From contig NZ_JACBYW010000001.1 in the NCBI RefSeq assembly GCF_013408175.1, forward strand, positions 868,001 through 932,000: a stretch of 64,000 nt of DNA, in the 5' to 3' direction. The position numbers and the translations under genes are program-made. This stretch comes from Actinopolyspora biskrensis (GTDB lineage Bacteria > Actinomycetota > Actinomycetes > Mycobacteriales > Pseudonocardiaceae). Shown here piece after piece: positions 1-8,694 of this stretch (positions are counted from its first letter, which is position 1; each line of letters opens with the position of its first letter). The notes below the pieces were generated by a model. The model saw nothing but the letters and a program-made list of their open reading frames with translations. It was not told the origin of the DNA and ran no database searches.

Positions 1-253
1 CCGTGTACCAGGCGGCGTACTGGTAGCCGGCGTGGGTGCGGACGGCGTCCTGCTGGAACGAGTTGTTGTTGACGATTCCGTCGTAGGAGACGAAGTACAG
101 CGCGGACCGGTCGAGCACCGTGTCCGACAGCAGGGTCGCGTCGGGATCGGCGTTTCCGGGGTTCTGGGCGAAGTCCGGCGGATCGGCCGCGGCGTTGGTG
201 GGCATCACGAGCGCGGCGGTGATCAGCAGGGTCGCGAGTACGGCTCTGCGCAT
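1..253 (-). CDS. Secreted BNR-repeat-like protein, N-terminal part (runs off window)
   Basis: The first 84 residues are visible and the gene continues beyond base 1. The ATG at 253 follows a GGAAAGG ribosome site. The N-terminus is a clear Sec signal peptide (MRRAVLATLL, then a hydrophobic stretch ending in NAAA near residue 23). The mature start contains YFVSYDGIVNNNSFQQ and ends in AAWYT, which resembles BNR_4-type secreted proteins found beside polysaccharide-degrading enzymes. It diverges from the GH5/GH43 genes, and LacI-type palindromes lie between them, so co-regulation by a sugar repressor is likely. The family call rests on a short piece. Confidence 0.6.
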   Translation of the reverse strand, partial: MRRAVLATLLITAALVMPTNAAADPPDFAQNPGNADPDATLLSDTVLDRSALYFVSYDGIVNNNSFQQDAVRTHAGYQYAAWYT

Positions 254-334
254 GTCAGACGGACCTTTCCGGCAGTGCTGAGTGCGGTAACTCGGGTGCG
301 GCTTCCCAGAGCGTGCGCATGCGGCCTCCTGTCT

Positions 335-347
335 TGAAACGTTTTAG
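335..347. promoter_or_regulatory. Imperfect LacI-family operator
   Basis: TGAAACGTTTTAG contains the 8-bp palindrome AAACGTTT, the usual core of LacI-family operators. It lies about 85 bp upstream of the BNR-like gene on the minus strand. A stronger copy is at 483-496. Confidence 0.5.
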
Positions 348-482
348 AATGTGCTGAAGTTAAGTGAGTCACAGCGTCCCGTCAAGAGGTGTTGGCGCCG
401 CGTGGAGATGGCTCCACTGTTCCGACAGGTCGCCGCGTGGGGTTGTTTCGCCGCCCGCGTCGCGTCTCCCGCGACGCTCGCT

Positions 483-496
483 GTAAAACGTTTTAC
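483..496. promoter_or_regulatory. Perfect 14-bp LacI-family operator
   Basis: GTAAAACGTTTTAC is a perfect palindrome with the central CG typical of LacI-family sugar repressor sites. It sits between the divergent BNR-like and GH5 genes. The core TAAAACGTTTTA recurs exactly at 49207-49218, so one repressor may serve both places. No LacI gene is in the window. Confidence 0.65.
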
Positions 497-875
497 CGAT
501 TCGGTTTCGCAGTCGTCGGACCCGCTGGGAGTTCGTGTGCCGCCGTGCTTCCTTCCTCGGTCGCCCGGGTGGTGCGACGGCAGTGTCGTGGCGTCGGAGT
601 GGATCGACTCCGGACGAGCGAGCTGGGGCGGTTTCGTTTCTGATCGATTGTGATCGTTTAGTTGCGATTGTGTTGACTCGGAACTGTGTCACGCGGTGAA
701 GTGACTGTCGTCACTCGGACGCGGAAGGAGTGGAAGGTCCGTCATGGACGAAGCGAGGTGTCCACAGTTTCCGGACTTTTCCCGGTCCGCCGAGCGTTCC
801 TGTGAACCGGCCTCCCGGCAACAGATCACCGGCCTGATCAGCACAGTCCCGGACATCACCGACCTTGGGGAAAAC

Positions 876-2075
876 ATGACTCCGTTACTCGCCAAGCGCT
901 CCCCCGAGCGGGGGCGTTCCACCGGCTCCGCTCGGGAGCGTCGCCGTCGCCGTGTTCTGGCGGCCACGCTCTCCGCGTTTCTCGCCGTGCCGTTCTCCGC
1001 GCTGTCGTACACCTCGGCGACCGCGGCGGAGCGCCCCGCGGAGCAGTCCGCGGGGCAGGCGGTGGGACGGGCCCACTCGGCCGCCGATTTCCAGGGGGTG
1101 AACTGGGCCAGGCCCGAGGACAACTTCGTCGACGGCCCCGTCGTTCCCGAGGGGTTGAACGTCTCCGACGACTACGCGACCGTCAAGGCCAAGGCGAGTG
1201 CCGTCTACGAGGAGTTCCGGGAGACGAGCGGGGCCAACACCGTTCGACTGCCGATCAACACTCATTCCGTTCCCGGCACGGAGTGGGGTGACGCCTACGC
1301 CGGGGCCGTCGACGCCGCGACGGAGAACGGTTTCAAGGTGATCCTGTCCTACTGGGAGGACGGGGCGTCCTCGGACGGCCGGATCGCCGACACGGAGGCC
1401 TTCAACGCGATGTGGGACGCGGTCGCCTCCCGCTGGCGGTTCGACGGCCGGGTCCACTTCGAGCCGATGAACGAACCCCACGGCTACAGCGCCGCCGAGT
1501 GGGCCGACGTCGCCGCCCAGTGGATCGCCGACCGCCCGTGGGTTCCCAGGAAGCGGATCTTCGTCAGCGGGCACGGCTACAACGGTGACGTCACCTCCGT
1601 GTGCCACGACAGCCGTCTCGCCGGGACGTACCTGTCGCTGCACCTGTACGCGTTCCAGTTCGACTCGATGAGCTACGACGAGTGGCGGGAGCTGTTCGAC
1701 TCCCGGATCGGTGAGTGCGGTTCCCGCACCGTGCTGGACGAGTTCGGCGCTCCGATGGACGACGGCAGGAACTACGGAGAGGCCGGCAGCGCGGACAACT
1801 TCGTCCGCTACATCCGCGCGGCCACCGACGCCGTCCGTTCCCACGACATGGGTGCGGTCTACTGGCCGGCCCTCGGCGGCAAGCACACCTACCGGCCCGA
1901 CTACGACTGGTACTCCCTCTACGCCCTGGAGGGCAGCGGCACCGACCTGTCGTTGCGCGTGCGCAACGACAGCATGATCGACCGGCTTCGCCACGCCTGG
2001 GACGGCGCGGGCCACGCGGCTCCCGCGGCTCCCGCGGCAGGCGAGCACCGGTCCTCGGTTCCGGTGGGCCGGTGA
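876..2075 (+). CDS. Secreted GH5-type glycoside hydrolase (cellulase family)
   Basis: Retaining beta-glycanase of the cellulase (GH5) fold, predicted secreted, 399 residues from this start. The ATG follows GGGGAAAAC; an upstream ATG at 744 also has a plausible ribosome site and would add 44 residues. The N-terminus has an arginine-rich stretch (RERRRRR) before a hydrophobic segment, so Sec or Tat export is possible. The acid/base glutamate is in MNEPHG (about E200) and the nucleophile in VLDEFGAP (about E289), spaced as in GH5. The C-terminus is an Ala/Pro-rich tail with no carbohydrate-binding module. The GH43 gene follows 142 bp later on the same strand. The substrate cannot be read from the sequence. 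Confidence 0.82.
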   Translation: MTPLLAKRSPERGRSTGSARERRRRRVLAATLSAFLAVPFSALSYTSATAAERPAEQSAGQAVGRAHSAADFQGVNWARPEDNFVDGPVVPEGLNVSDDYATVKAKASAVYEEFRETSGANTVRLPINTHSVPGTEWGDAYAGAVDAATENGFKVILSYWEDGASSDGRIADTEAFNAMWDAVASRWRFDGRVHFEPMNEPHGYSAAEWADVAAQWIADRPWVPRKRIFVSGHGYNGDVTSVCHDSRLAGTYLSLHLYAFQFDSMSYDEWRELFDSRIGECGSRTVLDEFGAPMDDGRNYGEAGSADNFVRYIRAATDAVRSHDMGAVYWPALGGKHTYRPDYDWYSLYALEGSGTDLSLRVRNDSMIDRLRHAWDGAGHAAPAAPAAGEHRSSVPVGR

Positions 2076-2217
2076 CGAGCTGTCGAGCACGGAGAGCGGG
2101 GCGCCCGACGGAGCCCGTGCCGGGGGCGTTCCGCGCTCCGTCTCGCCGTCTCACCCGGTCCCGCCGAACAGCACTGGTCCGGCGGGGCCACGGAGTTCCA
2201 CAGTGGAAGGAGTGGTC

Positions 2218-3687
2218 ATGTCCCCGGCAGCACGGCGCGGATCACGGAGAAGGGGCGCGCGCGGTCTCTGGTTGCTGGTGGCGGTCGCGTGCCTGAGCCT
2301 CGGCGCCACGGTGCTCGTGGTCCCGCCTGCGCAGGCGGATCCCGTCACCGTCCGGAACGGCACGCAGTTCACCGCTCCGAACGGCGAGCCGGTGCACGCG
2401 CACGGCGGAGGCGTCATCGAGGTCGACGGCTACTACTACTGGTTCGGGGAGAACCGCGCCGCGGACGACTCCTTCCGGCACGTCTCCGCGTACCGCTCGA
2501 CCGATCTGAAGCACTGGCGGTTCCGCAACCACGTGCTGAGCGCCTCCTCCGCGCCGGAGCTGGGCAGCGCCAACATCGAGCGACCGAAGGTGATGTACGA
2601 CGAGTCGACCGGCCGATTCGTAATGTGGATGCACAAGGAGAACGACCAGGACTACAGCCAGGCCCGGGCGGCCGTGGCCGTCTCCGACACCGTCGACGGG
2701 GACTACAGCTGGCAGGGCAGCTCCCGGCCGCTGGGGAACATGTCCCGCGACATCACGGTCTTCGTCGACGACGACGGCACCGGATACATGGCCTCGGCCG
2801 CCAACGAGAACCTGGATCTGCACATCTACCGGCTCACCGAGGACTACACGGCGGTGGAGAGCCTGGTGGCCAACCCGTGGCCCGGGGGTCACCGCGAGGC
2901 CCCGGCCCTCTTCAAGCGCGACGGCGTCTACTTCATGCTCACGTCCGGGGCCACGGGCTGGGATCCCAATCAGCAGCAGTACGCCACCTCGACCAGCCTC
3001 GACGGCGGCTGGAGCGGGATGCGGGACGTGGGCGACTCCACCGCCTACGGGTCCCAGACCGCCTGGGTGCTGCCGATTCAGGGCACCGGGGCCACCTCCT
3101 ACCTCTACCTCGGTGACCGCTGGGCGGGATCCTGGGGCGGGCCGGTCAACGACTCGCGCTACGTGTGGCTGCCGCTGCGGTTCCCCGACGACCGCACCAT
3201 CCGGATGGACTGGGCGCCGGAACTGACCGTCGACACCGCGGCGGGCACCGTCGGAACGAGCGGTGGGCCCTACGAGACCCTGACCGCCCGGCACTCCGGC
3301 AAGTGCGTGGACGTCCCCGCGCGTGCTCAGCTCGCGGGCGAGCAGCTGGCGCAGTACCCCTGCAACGGCGGCGGCAACCAGCGGTTCTGGCTGGAGGACG
3401 TCGGTGGTGACTACGTCCGGCTGGCCACCCGGCACAGTTCGATGTGCCTGGCCGTGGAGGGGGCGTCCACAGGCGACGGTGCGGCCGTGGTCCAGCAGCG
3501 GTGCGGTTCCGGGCAGGAGCAGCAGTGGCGGGTGAGTGACTCCGGTGACGATTCCGTCACCTTCACCGCCCGGCACTCCGGCAAGTGCCTGGACGTGGCC
3601 GACGAGTCCACTGCCGACGGTGCCCGTCTCATCCAGTACACCTGCTCCGGTGCCGCCTGGCAGCGGTTCCGGCGCGCCGCTGTGTGA
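2218..3687 (+). CDS. Secreted GH43-family hydrolase with C-terminal ricin-type lectin domain
   Basis: 489 residues. The ATG at 2218 is preceded at 5-6 bp by GGAAGGAG; the in-frame GTG at 2203 overlaps that site and is rejected. A signal peptide (about residues 1-39, ending AQA) leads into a five-bladed GH43 domain with HAHGGGVI, YYYWFGENRA, IERPKVMYD and EAPALFK. These match the exo-beta-1,3-galactanase-like branch (GH43_24) more than arabinanases. From about residue 350 there is a ricin B / CBM13 domain with repeated ARHSGKCLDV and QRF motifs. Secreted action on galactan or arabinogalactan side chains is likely. The substrate is inferred from the family only. Confidence 0.82.
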   Translation: MSPAARRGSRRRGARGLWLLVAVACLSLGATVLVVPPAQADPVTVRNGTQFTAPNGEPVHAHGGGVIEVDGYYYWFGENRAADDSFRHVSAYRSTDLKHWRFRNHVLSASSAPELGSANIERPKVMYDESTGRFVMWMHKENDQDYSQARAAVAVSDTVDGDYSWQGSSRPLGNMSRDITVFVDDDGTGYMASAANENLDLHIYRLTEDYTAVESLVANPWPGGHREAPALFKRDGVYFMLTSGATGWDPNQQQYATSTSLDGGWSGMRDVGDSTAYGSQTAWVLPIQGTGATSYLYLGDRWAGSWGGPVNDSRYVWLPLRFPDDRTIRMDWAPELTVDTAAGTVGTSGGPYETLTARHSGKCVDVPARAQLAGEQLAQYPCNGGGNQRFWLEDVGGDYVRLATRHSSMCLAVEGASTGDGAAVVQQRCGSGQEQQWRVSDSGDDSVTFTARHSGKCLDVADESTADGARLIQYTCSGAAWQRFRRAAV

Positions 3688-3808
3688 GTGTGGTGCGGTG
3701 CTCCCGGCCGGCGCGGACCGGCTGTCCGGGATCGCACGGCCGGTTCGGTCCCGCGCGTTGCTCGCGCGCCTGCGGGCGCTGTCCGGGAATGAGTGAGGTG
3801 AGGGCTCC

Positions 3809-4594
3809 ATGAGTTGGAAGTTCGCGGTGAGCACGCTCGGAATGCCGGGCACACCGGTGCGGGAGGCCGCGCGGGTCGCTCGTGAGCACGGTTGTCACGG
3901 TGTGGAGCTGCGGGTGCACCCGGACGAGGAGGTTCGGCTGGGGATGACGCCCCGGGAAGTCGGGGACACGCGCAGGCTGATCGAGGGCGAAGGGCTCGAG
4001 GTGGCGTGCCTGGCGGGCTACGTCGAGGTGTGCGCTCCGGGCCCGGACGGACCTCCGATCGCGGAGCTGCGTTCCCTCGTCGAGCTGGCCGGGTTGATCG
4101 GTGCGCCCGCGGTGCGGGTCTTCCCGGGCGGGGAGTCCGGTGCGGACGGTCCCGCTCGGGAGCGGATCGGGGCCGTGCTGCCCGATCTGGAGCAGCGGGG
4201 TGTCACGTTGCTCGTCGAGACCCACGACTCGCACCCCACGGGCGGGCTCGCGCGCCGGTTGGTGGAGCCGTTCGGTGCGCCCGAGGCCGTGGCCGTGCTG
4301 TGGGACGCGCTGCACCCGTGGCGGACGGGCGAGCCCCCGGCGGAGACACGGGAGCTGCTGGGCGACTACCTCGGTTATTTCCAGCTCAAGGACGCGCGGA
4401 GGGCGGATTCCTGGACACCGGTCCCACCGGGCGAGGGGGATGTCCCGCTCGCCGAGTGCGGGCGCTTGTTGCAGTCGTGGGCGGGGTGGATCTCGCTGGA
4501 GTGGGAACGTGCCTGGTATCCGGCCATCGATCCCGTGCCGGTGCCGCTGCGCGCCGCTGCCGACTGGTTCGAGCGGTGGCGGCGCGCGGGGTGA
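3809..4594 (+). CDS. Sugar phosphate isomerase/epimerase (xylose-isomerase-like TIM barrel)
   Basis: 261 residues, the usual length of the AP-endonuclease-2 / xylose-isomerase-like TIM barrel family (myo-inositol or keto-sugar epimerases and isomerases). It opens with WKFAVSTLGMPG and has the family signatures CHGVELRV, LLVETHDSH and YFQLKDARR, which carry predicted metal ligands (E and H in VETHDSH). It lies 121 bp after the GH43 gene on the same strand, so it probably handles a sugar released by those enzymes. The protein is soluble. The exact substrate is not predictable. Confidence 0.75.
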   Translation: MSWKFAVSTLGMPGTPVREAARVAREHGCHGVELRVHPDEEVRLGMTPREVGDTRRLIEGEGLEVACLAGYVEVCAPGPDGPPIAELRSLVELAGLIGAPAVRVFPGGESGADGPARERIGAVLPDLEQRGVTLLVETHDSHPTGGLARRLVEPFGAPEAVAVLWDALHPWRTGEPPAETRELLGDYLGYFQLKDARRADSWTPVPPGEGDVPLAECGRLLQSWAGWISLEWERAWYPAIDPVPVPLRAAADWFERWRRAG

Positions 4595-4704
4595 GTCGTG
4601 CGGGGGAACGCGCGCGGTGTGGCGGCTCGGGGTGCTCGCTCGATGCGCCTCCGAAGGGGTCCGTGTCGTGGTGCGGGCCGAGCGGGGCCTCCCCGTGAGC
4701 TGTA

Positions 4705-4727
4705 TTTATTTCAGTGTTTGAAATAAA
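4705..4727. promoter_or_regulatory. MarR operator, perfect 9-bp inverted repeat
   Basis: Arms TTTATTTCA and TGAAATAAA are exact inverted repeats around a 5-bp spacer (GTGTT). The dyad ends 15 bp before the MarR start codon, so it would cover the core promoter. This is the expected layout for MarR autorepression. A second, weaker dyad precedes the flavin operon at 5421-5449. Confidence 0.7.
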
Positions 4728-4742
4728 GCGTACGCTGTTGGC

Positions 4743-5261
4743 ATGGGGAGTTGGCGGAGTTCGCCGCAGCGGCGAGCCTGGAGGCCGTACATCGAGGCGA
4801 GCCTGCTGTTGGAGACCCGGCTCGACGAGGACCTGCGCGCGGCCGCCGGGCTGAGCTTGCGGGACTACAACGTGCTGCTGGTGCTGTCGGAGGGGCCGGA
4901 GCACCGGCTGCGGATGGGGGACCTGGCAGCGCGCATGGTGTTCTCGCCGAGCCGGCTGACCTATCAGATCAAGGCGATGGAGCGACGCGGTTGGGTGCTG
5001 CGGCAGCCCTCGCGGGAGGACAAGCGGGTCAACTACGCGGTGCTGACCGCGAGCGGCCTCGAAACGCTGCGCGCGGCCTACCGCCACCACGTCGGGACCG
5101 TGCAGCGGTTGTTCACCGATGACCTCGACGAGCACGAGCTGGAAGTGCTCACGAACGTGTTCTCCCGCCTGCGTGCTCGGCTGCACGAGTTCCCCGGGCA
5201 GTCGAGCGACGGAACTCCGCGTCCGGCGCTGACCGAGGCTCCGGGAGAGCAGGGAGGGTGA
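4743..5261 (+). CDS. MarR-family transcriptional regulator
   Basis: 172 residues, typical MarR size. The winged helix-turn-helix is evident: LRDYNVLLVLSEGPEHRLRM, then LAARMVFSPSRLTYQIKAMERRG as recognition region, then the wing SREDKRVNYAVLT. It is a probable dimeric cytoplasmic repressor responding to a small phenolic or oxidant ligand. It is transcribed towards the flavin monooxygenase operon 198 bp away. The perfect dyad at its promoter argues for autoregulation, and the related dyad before the monooxygenase suggests that operon is its target. Confidence 0.85.
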   Translation: MGSWRSSPQRRAWRPYIEASLLLETRLDEDLRAAAGLSLRDYNVLLVLSEGPEHRLRMGDLAARMVFSPSRLTYQIKAMERRGWVLRQPSREDKRVNYAVLTASGLETLRAAYRHHVGTVQRLFTDDLDEHELEVLTNVFSRLRARLHEFPGQSSDGTPRPALTEAPGEQGG

Positions 5262-5420
5262 GGCCGGTGAGTCGCTTCGGCGACCGCCCCGCCCAGCGGG
5301 TCCGGAACCGCGTCCGTCCGGGAGCGCGGCGGTGGTGCTCTTCCCGCTGATTCGACGGTCTGCGTGTCCTGTGTCACCGGGTCGGTCGAAGCGGAATAGC
5401 GTTCTTCCCACTGCGGTTTC

Positions 5421-5449
5421 CCCAATAGTTAAAATTTGAATTAGTTGGG
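5421..5449. promoter_or_regulatory. Imperfect dyad upstream of the flavin operon, candidate MarR site
   Basis: Outer arms CCCAA and TTGGG enclose an AT-rich inner near-palindrome TTAAAATTTGAA; both are centred near 5435. It lies directly before the ribosome site of the LLM gene in otherwise GC-rich DNA. It shares a TTGAA half with the MarR operator at 4705-4727, but the match is only partial. Confidence 0.4.
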
Positions 5450-5458
5450 AGTTCGGCT

Positions 5459-6553
5459 ATGCAGTTCGGGGTTTTCACGGTCGGGGACGTCACGCCGGAT
5501 CCGACGACGGGGCGGACCCCCACCGAGGGGGAGCGGCTCCAGGCGATGGTGACCATCGCCCGCAAGGCCGAGGAGGTGGGCCTGGACGTGTTCGCCACCG
5601 GTGAGCACCACAACCCGCCGTTCGTGCCGTCCTCGCCGACGACGATGCTGGGCTACATCGCGGGGCTGACGGAACGGTTGATCCTGTCGACGGCGACGAC
5701 GCTGATCACCACGAACGATCCGGTCAAGATCGCCGAGGACTTCGCGATGCTGCAGCACATGGCCGATGGCCGGGTCGATCTGATGCTGGGGCGGGGCAAC
5801 CAGGGGCCGGTGTACCCGTGGTTCGGTCAGGACATCCGCCAGGGCATCCCGCTGTCGATCGAGAACTACCACCTGCTGCACCGGCTGTGGCGCGAGGACG
5901 TGGTGGACTGGCAGGGCCGGTTCCGCACGCCGTTGCAGGGGTTCACCTCCACCCCGCGCCCGCTGGACGGGGTGCCCCCGTTCGTGTGGCACGGCTCCAT
6001 CCGCAGCCCCGAGATCGCCGAGCAGGCCGCCTACTACGGCAACGGGTTCTTCCACAACCACATCTTCTGGCCCAAGGAGCACACCCAGCGCATGGTCGAG
6101 CTCTACCGGCAGCGTTTCGAGCACTACGGGCACGGTTCGGCCGACCAGGCCGTCGTCGGGCTCGGGGGGCAGGTGTTCATGCGGCGCAACTCGCAGGACG
6201 CCGTCGCCGAGTTCCGCCCGTACTTCGACGACGCCCCGGTCTACGGGGGAGGGCCGTCACTGGAGCGGTTCATGGCCGACACCCCGTTGACGGTGGGCAG
6301 CCCGCAGCAGGTCATCGACCGCACGCTGTCCTTCCGGGACTACGTCGGTGACTACCAGCGTCAGCTGTTCCTGATCGACCACGCCGGGCTGCCGCTCAAG
6401 ACCGTGCTGGAACAGCTCGACATGCTCGGCGAGGAAGTGGTTCCGGTGCTGCGCGAGGAGTTCGCCGCCCGCAAACCCGACCACGTGCCCGAGGCGCCCA
6501 CCCACGAGTCCCGCCGGGCACAGCAGCAGAACACGGGAGGGAGTGCGGAATGA
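5459..6553 (+). CDS. LLM-class flavin-dependent oxidoreductase (luciferase-like monooxygenase)
   Basis: 364 residues with the bacterial-luciferase TIM-barrel fold. Visible features are MQFGVFTVGD at the start, FATGEHHNPPFVPSSP, the LSTATTLITTNDPVKIAEDFAMLQHMADGRVDLMLGRGN core of LLM enzymes, and FFHNHIFWPKEH. It belongs to the FMN-dependent CE1758-like subgroup that is usually paired with a dedicated NADPH:FMN reductase, as here. GGGAG at 5447-5451 supports this start. The stop overlaps the next start (ATGA), so the two are translationally coupled. The substrate is unknown. Confidence 0.85.
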   Translation: MQFGVFTVGDVTPDPTTGRTPTEGERLQAMVTIARKAEEVGLDVFATGEHHNPPFVPSSPTTMLGYIAGLTERLILSTATTLITTNDPVKIAEDFAMLQHMADGRVDLMLGRGNQGPVYPWFGQDIRQGIPLSIENYHLLHRLWREDVVDWQGRFRTPLQGFTSTPRPLDGVPPFVWHGSIRSPEIAEQAAYYGNGFFHNHIFWPKEHTQRMVELYRQRFEHYGHGSADQAVVGLGGQVFMRRNSQDAVAEFRPYFDDAPVYGGGPSLERFMADTPLTVGSPQQVIDRTLSFRDYVGDYQRQLFLIDHAGLPLKTVLEQLDMLGEEVVPVLREEFAARKPDHVPEAPTHESRRAQQQNTGGSAE

Positions 6554-7149
6554 CCAGCGTTCTCACGATCTCCGCGGGCCTGTCGCAGCCGTCCAGCACC
6601 CGGCTGCTGGCCGACCGGCTGTCCACGGCCGTTCGCGGTGAACAGGGCGAGGAGACCGCGGTCGACGTGGTCGAGCTCCGCGACCACGCCCACGACATCA
6701 CCGACAACCTGCTCACCGGTTTCGCCAACCAGCGCCTGCGGCAGGTGCTCGAGCTGGTCGACGGGGCGGACGGGCTCGTGCTGACGAGTCCGGTGTTCAC
6801 GGCCTCCTACAGCGGACTGTTCAAGTCCTTCGTGGACGTCGTCGATCCGGAGTCGGTGCGGTACAAGCCGGTGCTGCTCGCCGCGACCGGCGGCACCGAG
6901 CGGCACTCGCTGGTCCTCGAGCACGCGCTGCGTCCGCTGCTGTCCTACCTGCGTGCGCAGCCCGTGCCCACCGCCGTCTACGCCGCCAGTGCCGACTGGG
7001 GCAACGACACCGAGCTCAACCAGCGCATCACCCGCGCCGCTGGCGAACTCGCCACGGCGGTGCGGACCGAACCGGAACGTGTTAGGACGGATCCGTTCGA
7101 CGATCCGGTACCGTTCGAGCAGCTCTTCCAGGACACCACGGCGCACTGA
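6550..7149 (+). CDS. NAD(P)H-dependent FMN reductase (CE1759 family)
   Basis: 199-residue flavodoxin-like reductase that would supply reduced FMN to the monooxygenase it overlaps by 4 bp. Sequence signs are the phosphate-binding N-terminus SVLTISAGLSQPSSTRLLADRL, the central GLVLTSPVFTASYSGLFKSFVDVVDP motif and PVLLAATGGTERHS, which are characteristic of the partner reductases of LLM enzymes. It is cytoplasmic, the second gene of the MarR-flanked operon, and is followed 9 bp later by the GNAT gene. Confidence 0.85.
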   Translation: MTSVLTISAGLSQPSSTRLLADRLSTAVRGEQGEETAVDVVELRDHAHDITDNLLTGFANQRLRQVLELVDGADGLVLTSPVFTASYSGLFKSFVDVVDPESVRYKPVLLAATGGTERHSLVLEHALRPLLSYLRAQPVPTAVYAASADWGNDTELNQRITRAAGELATAVRTEPERVRTDPFDDPVPFEQLFQDTTAH

Positions 7150-7158
7150 GGAAAAGCC

Positions 7159-7497
7159 ATGGCTGAGGACTCCCCCGAGGTGGCGGTCTCCCGGGCGACT
7201 GACCGGGACCGCTACGAGATCACCGTCGACGGCAGGAAAGCGGGCCACGTCTCCTACCTCGACCGCGGCGGGCAGCGCGTCTTCTACCACACCGAGATCG
7301 ACGAGGAGTTCGGCGGGCGTGGGCTGGGCAGCAGCCTCATCGGGCGGGCCCTGGCCGACACCGGGGCGGCCGGTCTCCGCATCGTGCCGGTGTGCCCGTT
7401 CGTGGCGAGATACCTCGAGCGCCATCACGAGGTCGACGACCTCGTGGACGCGGTCACCCCGGACGTGATGGCCGCGGTGCGCGAACGGAGCGGGTGA
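7159..7497 (+). CDS. Small GNAT-like N-acetyltransferase (Acetyltransf_CG/YjdJ type)
   Basis: 112 residues, a minimal GNAT of the YjdJ type. It shows YEITVDGRKAGHVSYLD, the acetyl-CoA loop GGRGLGSSLIGRAL, and the diagnostic end CPFVARYLERHHE. The ATG at 7159 follows GAGGAAAAGCC. It is the last gene of the flavin operon (9-bp gap). The acceptor substrate of this family is generally unknown. It converges with the gene ending at 7623. Confidence 0.8.
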   Translation: MAEDSPEVAVSRATDRDRYEITVDGRKAGHVSYLDRGGQRVFYHTEIDEEFGGRGLGSSLIGRALADTGAAGLRIVPVCPFVARYLERHHEVDDLVDAVTPDVMAAVRERSG

Positions 7498-7622
7498 GTC
7501 GGCGTCGGAACGAATCCTCGTCGACGGGCGGAGTCCGTGGGGCGGTTTTCGGGGAGTGCGACACCAGATTCAGCGCGTGCGCGTGGCCGGGGAACGGCGT
7601 CAGCGCTGCTCCGGCCCTGCGC

Positions 7623-8306
7623 TCACCTCGCGCTGCTGGCCAGTGTGACGGCTGCTTTCGCGGTCGGATCGAGGACCTGCTTCGGCACGTTGCCGTCGCG
7701 GGATTCGGTTTCGGCGAGGAAGACGGTGGTGCGTCGGCGCTTCGAATCGTAGTGGTAGCCGCTGAATCGCACCGTCGGCAGAACGGGGCGGATGTCTCCG
7801 CTGCCGTGTTCGTCGATCAGATCGCGAAAGCTTCTGGCGCCGCTGACGGAACGCATCCGGACGCGGGACACGAGAACCGAGATCGTCCCACCGCCGTACT
7901 CCACGGGGAACTGGAAACGTCGTAGATCTCGGCACGACCTGTGGACGAGGAGGTTCCGCACTTGTCCGTAGGTGGCTGTCACGCATTCGAGGGCGTTATC
8001 GGTGACACGACGGCCCAGGCGCAGTCCGAGTCGTTTCCAGGCGCGGCGGGGATTGCCGTGTTTGATGTCCCGACGTGCTTTCGGGAGGTTCTTCCCGATG
8101 CTGCGCACCGTGGCCGCGTCTACGGTGGACATCGATCCCGCAGTGGTTCCCGAACCGCCGAGTGTCACGCCGCCGGTGCCTCCGCCTGCCGCCCACATGG
8201 CCAGTGCCAGCCCTCCTGCGACGATCGCGGTGGTGCCCTTTCCGCCCCCGCTCCCGCGCAGCGGGTACTTCGTGCCGTCCGGTCGGGTGCGAATCGGTGG
8301 TGTCAT
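7623..8306 (-). CDS. Conserved-type hypothetical protein with glycine-rich hydrophobic N-terminal segment
   Basis: 227 residues; function not recognised. The ATG at 8306 sits behind a strong AAAGGAGG site; a GTG just before it at 8309 is too close to that site. Residues about 20-50 form an Ala/Gly-rich hydrophobic stretch (IVAGGLALAMWAAGGG) that could be a membrane anchor. The rest is basic, with a long region from about 95 (NALECVTATYGQVRNLLVHRSC) ending in YHYDSKRRRTTVFLAETES. Two cysteines (LECV and HRSC) might pair outside the cell. It stands alone, convergent with the flavin operon. Confidence 0.55.
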   Translation of the reverse strand: MTPPIRTRPDGTKYPLRGSGGGKGTTAIVAGGLALAMWAAGGGTGGVTLGGSGTTAGSMSTVDAATVRSIGKNLPKARRDIKHGNPRRAWKRLGLRLGRRVTDNALECVTATYGQVRNLLVHRSCRDLRRFQFPVEYGGGTISVLVSRVRMRSVSGARSFRDLIDEHGSGDIRPVLPTVRFSGYHYDSKRRRTTVFLAETESRDGNVPKQVLDPTAKAAVTLASSAR

Positions 8307-8694
8307 CACTTCCTCCTTTTGGTCGGAAAGAGTTTGTGACAGTCACCTGACGTGTTGGGACGGAAAACACCGATTTCACTCGTTTGAGTGAGTGGCTCTC
8401 GATCTCCGATTTCGTCGGTTTCCGCGCGATTCCCCACGGGGCGGGGCGACTGCTGCGGGGACGGTGACGTCCTCGCGGGATCAACCACGTGCCGTCGCCT
8501 TCCGGTCGGGCGGGGCGAAGCAGGCACCACCCGGCGGCGCGTGGTCGTGGGGCGTTCGACGAGCGCTGCGTTCGGGTGCTCGACTCGGCAGGGTGCTGGA
8601 TCGTGCCCTGCGCGGCGGTGGCGAAGCAGCGGCCGCTTGCGGCACGTCCGCGGTACAACCGGCCGGACCGGTCCGCCACGCACCGAACGGTGGA
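8307..8694. other. Intergenic region without recognised gene
   Basis: It holds the ribosome site of the hypothetical gene at 8306, a short dyad CACTC-GTTT-GAGTG near 8378-8391, and a pair of heptamers at 8336 and 8347 that resemble the SARP-type repeats but lack a suitable -10. Nothing else is seen. Confidence 0.4.

Larger units (their letters stand above)
254..875. other. Intergenic region between divergent polysaccharide genes
   Basis: No convincing gene is seen here. The region holds two LacI-type palindromes (335-347 and 483-496, annotated separately). An alternative in-frame start for the GH5 gene lies at 744 with its own GGAAGGAG-like site at about 723-735. Confidence 0.5.

Noticed and set aside
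744-875. Upstream start for the GH5 protein
   Set aside because: It would put 44 residues without signal-peptide character before the Arg-rich and hydrophobic segment; the ATG at 876 gives a normal export signal. Not fully excluded.
8336-8353. Two heptamers (GTGACAG, CTGACGT) 11 bp apart
   Set aside because: They resemble the SARP-type boxes, but there are only two, no -10 lies at 8-10 bp, and the ribosome site of the downstream gene is too near for a promoter there.
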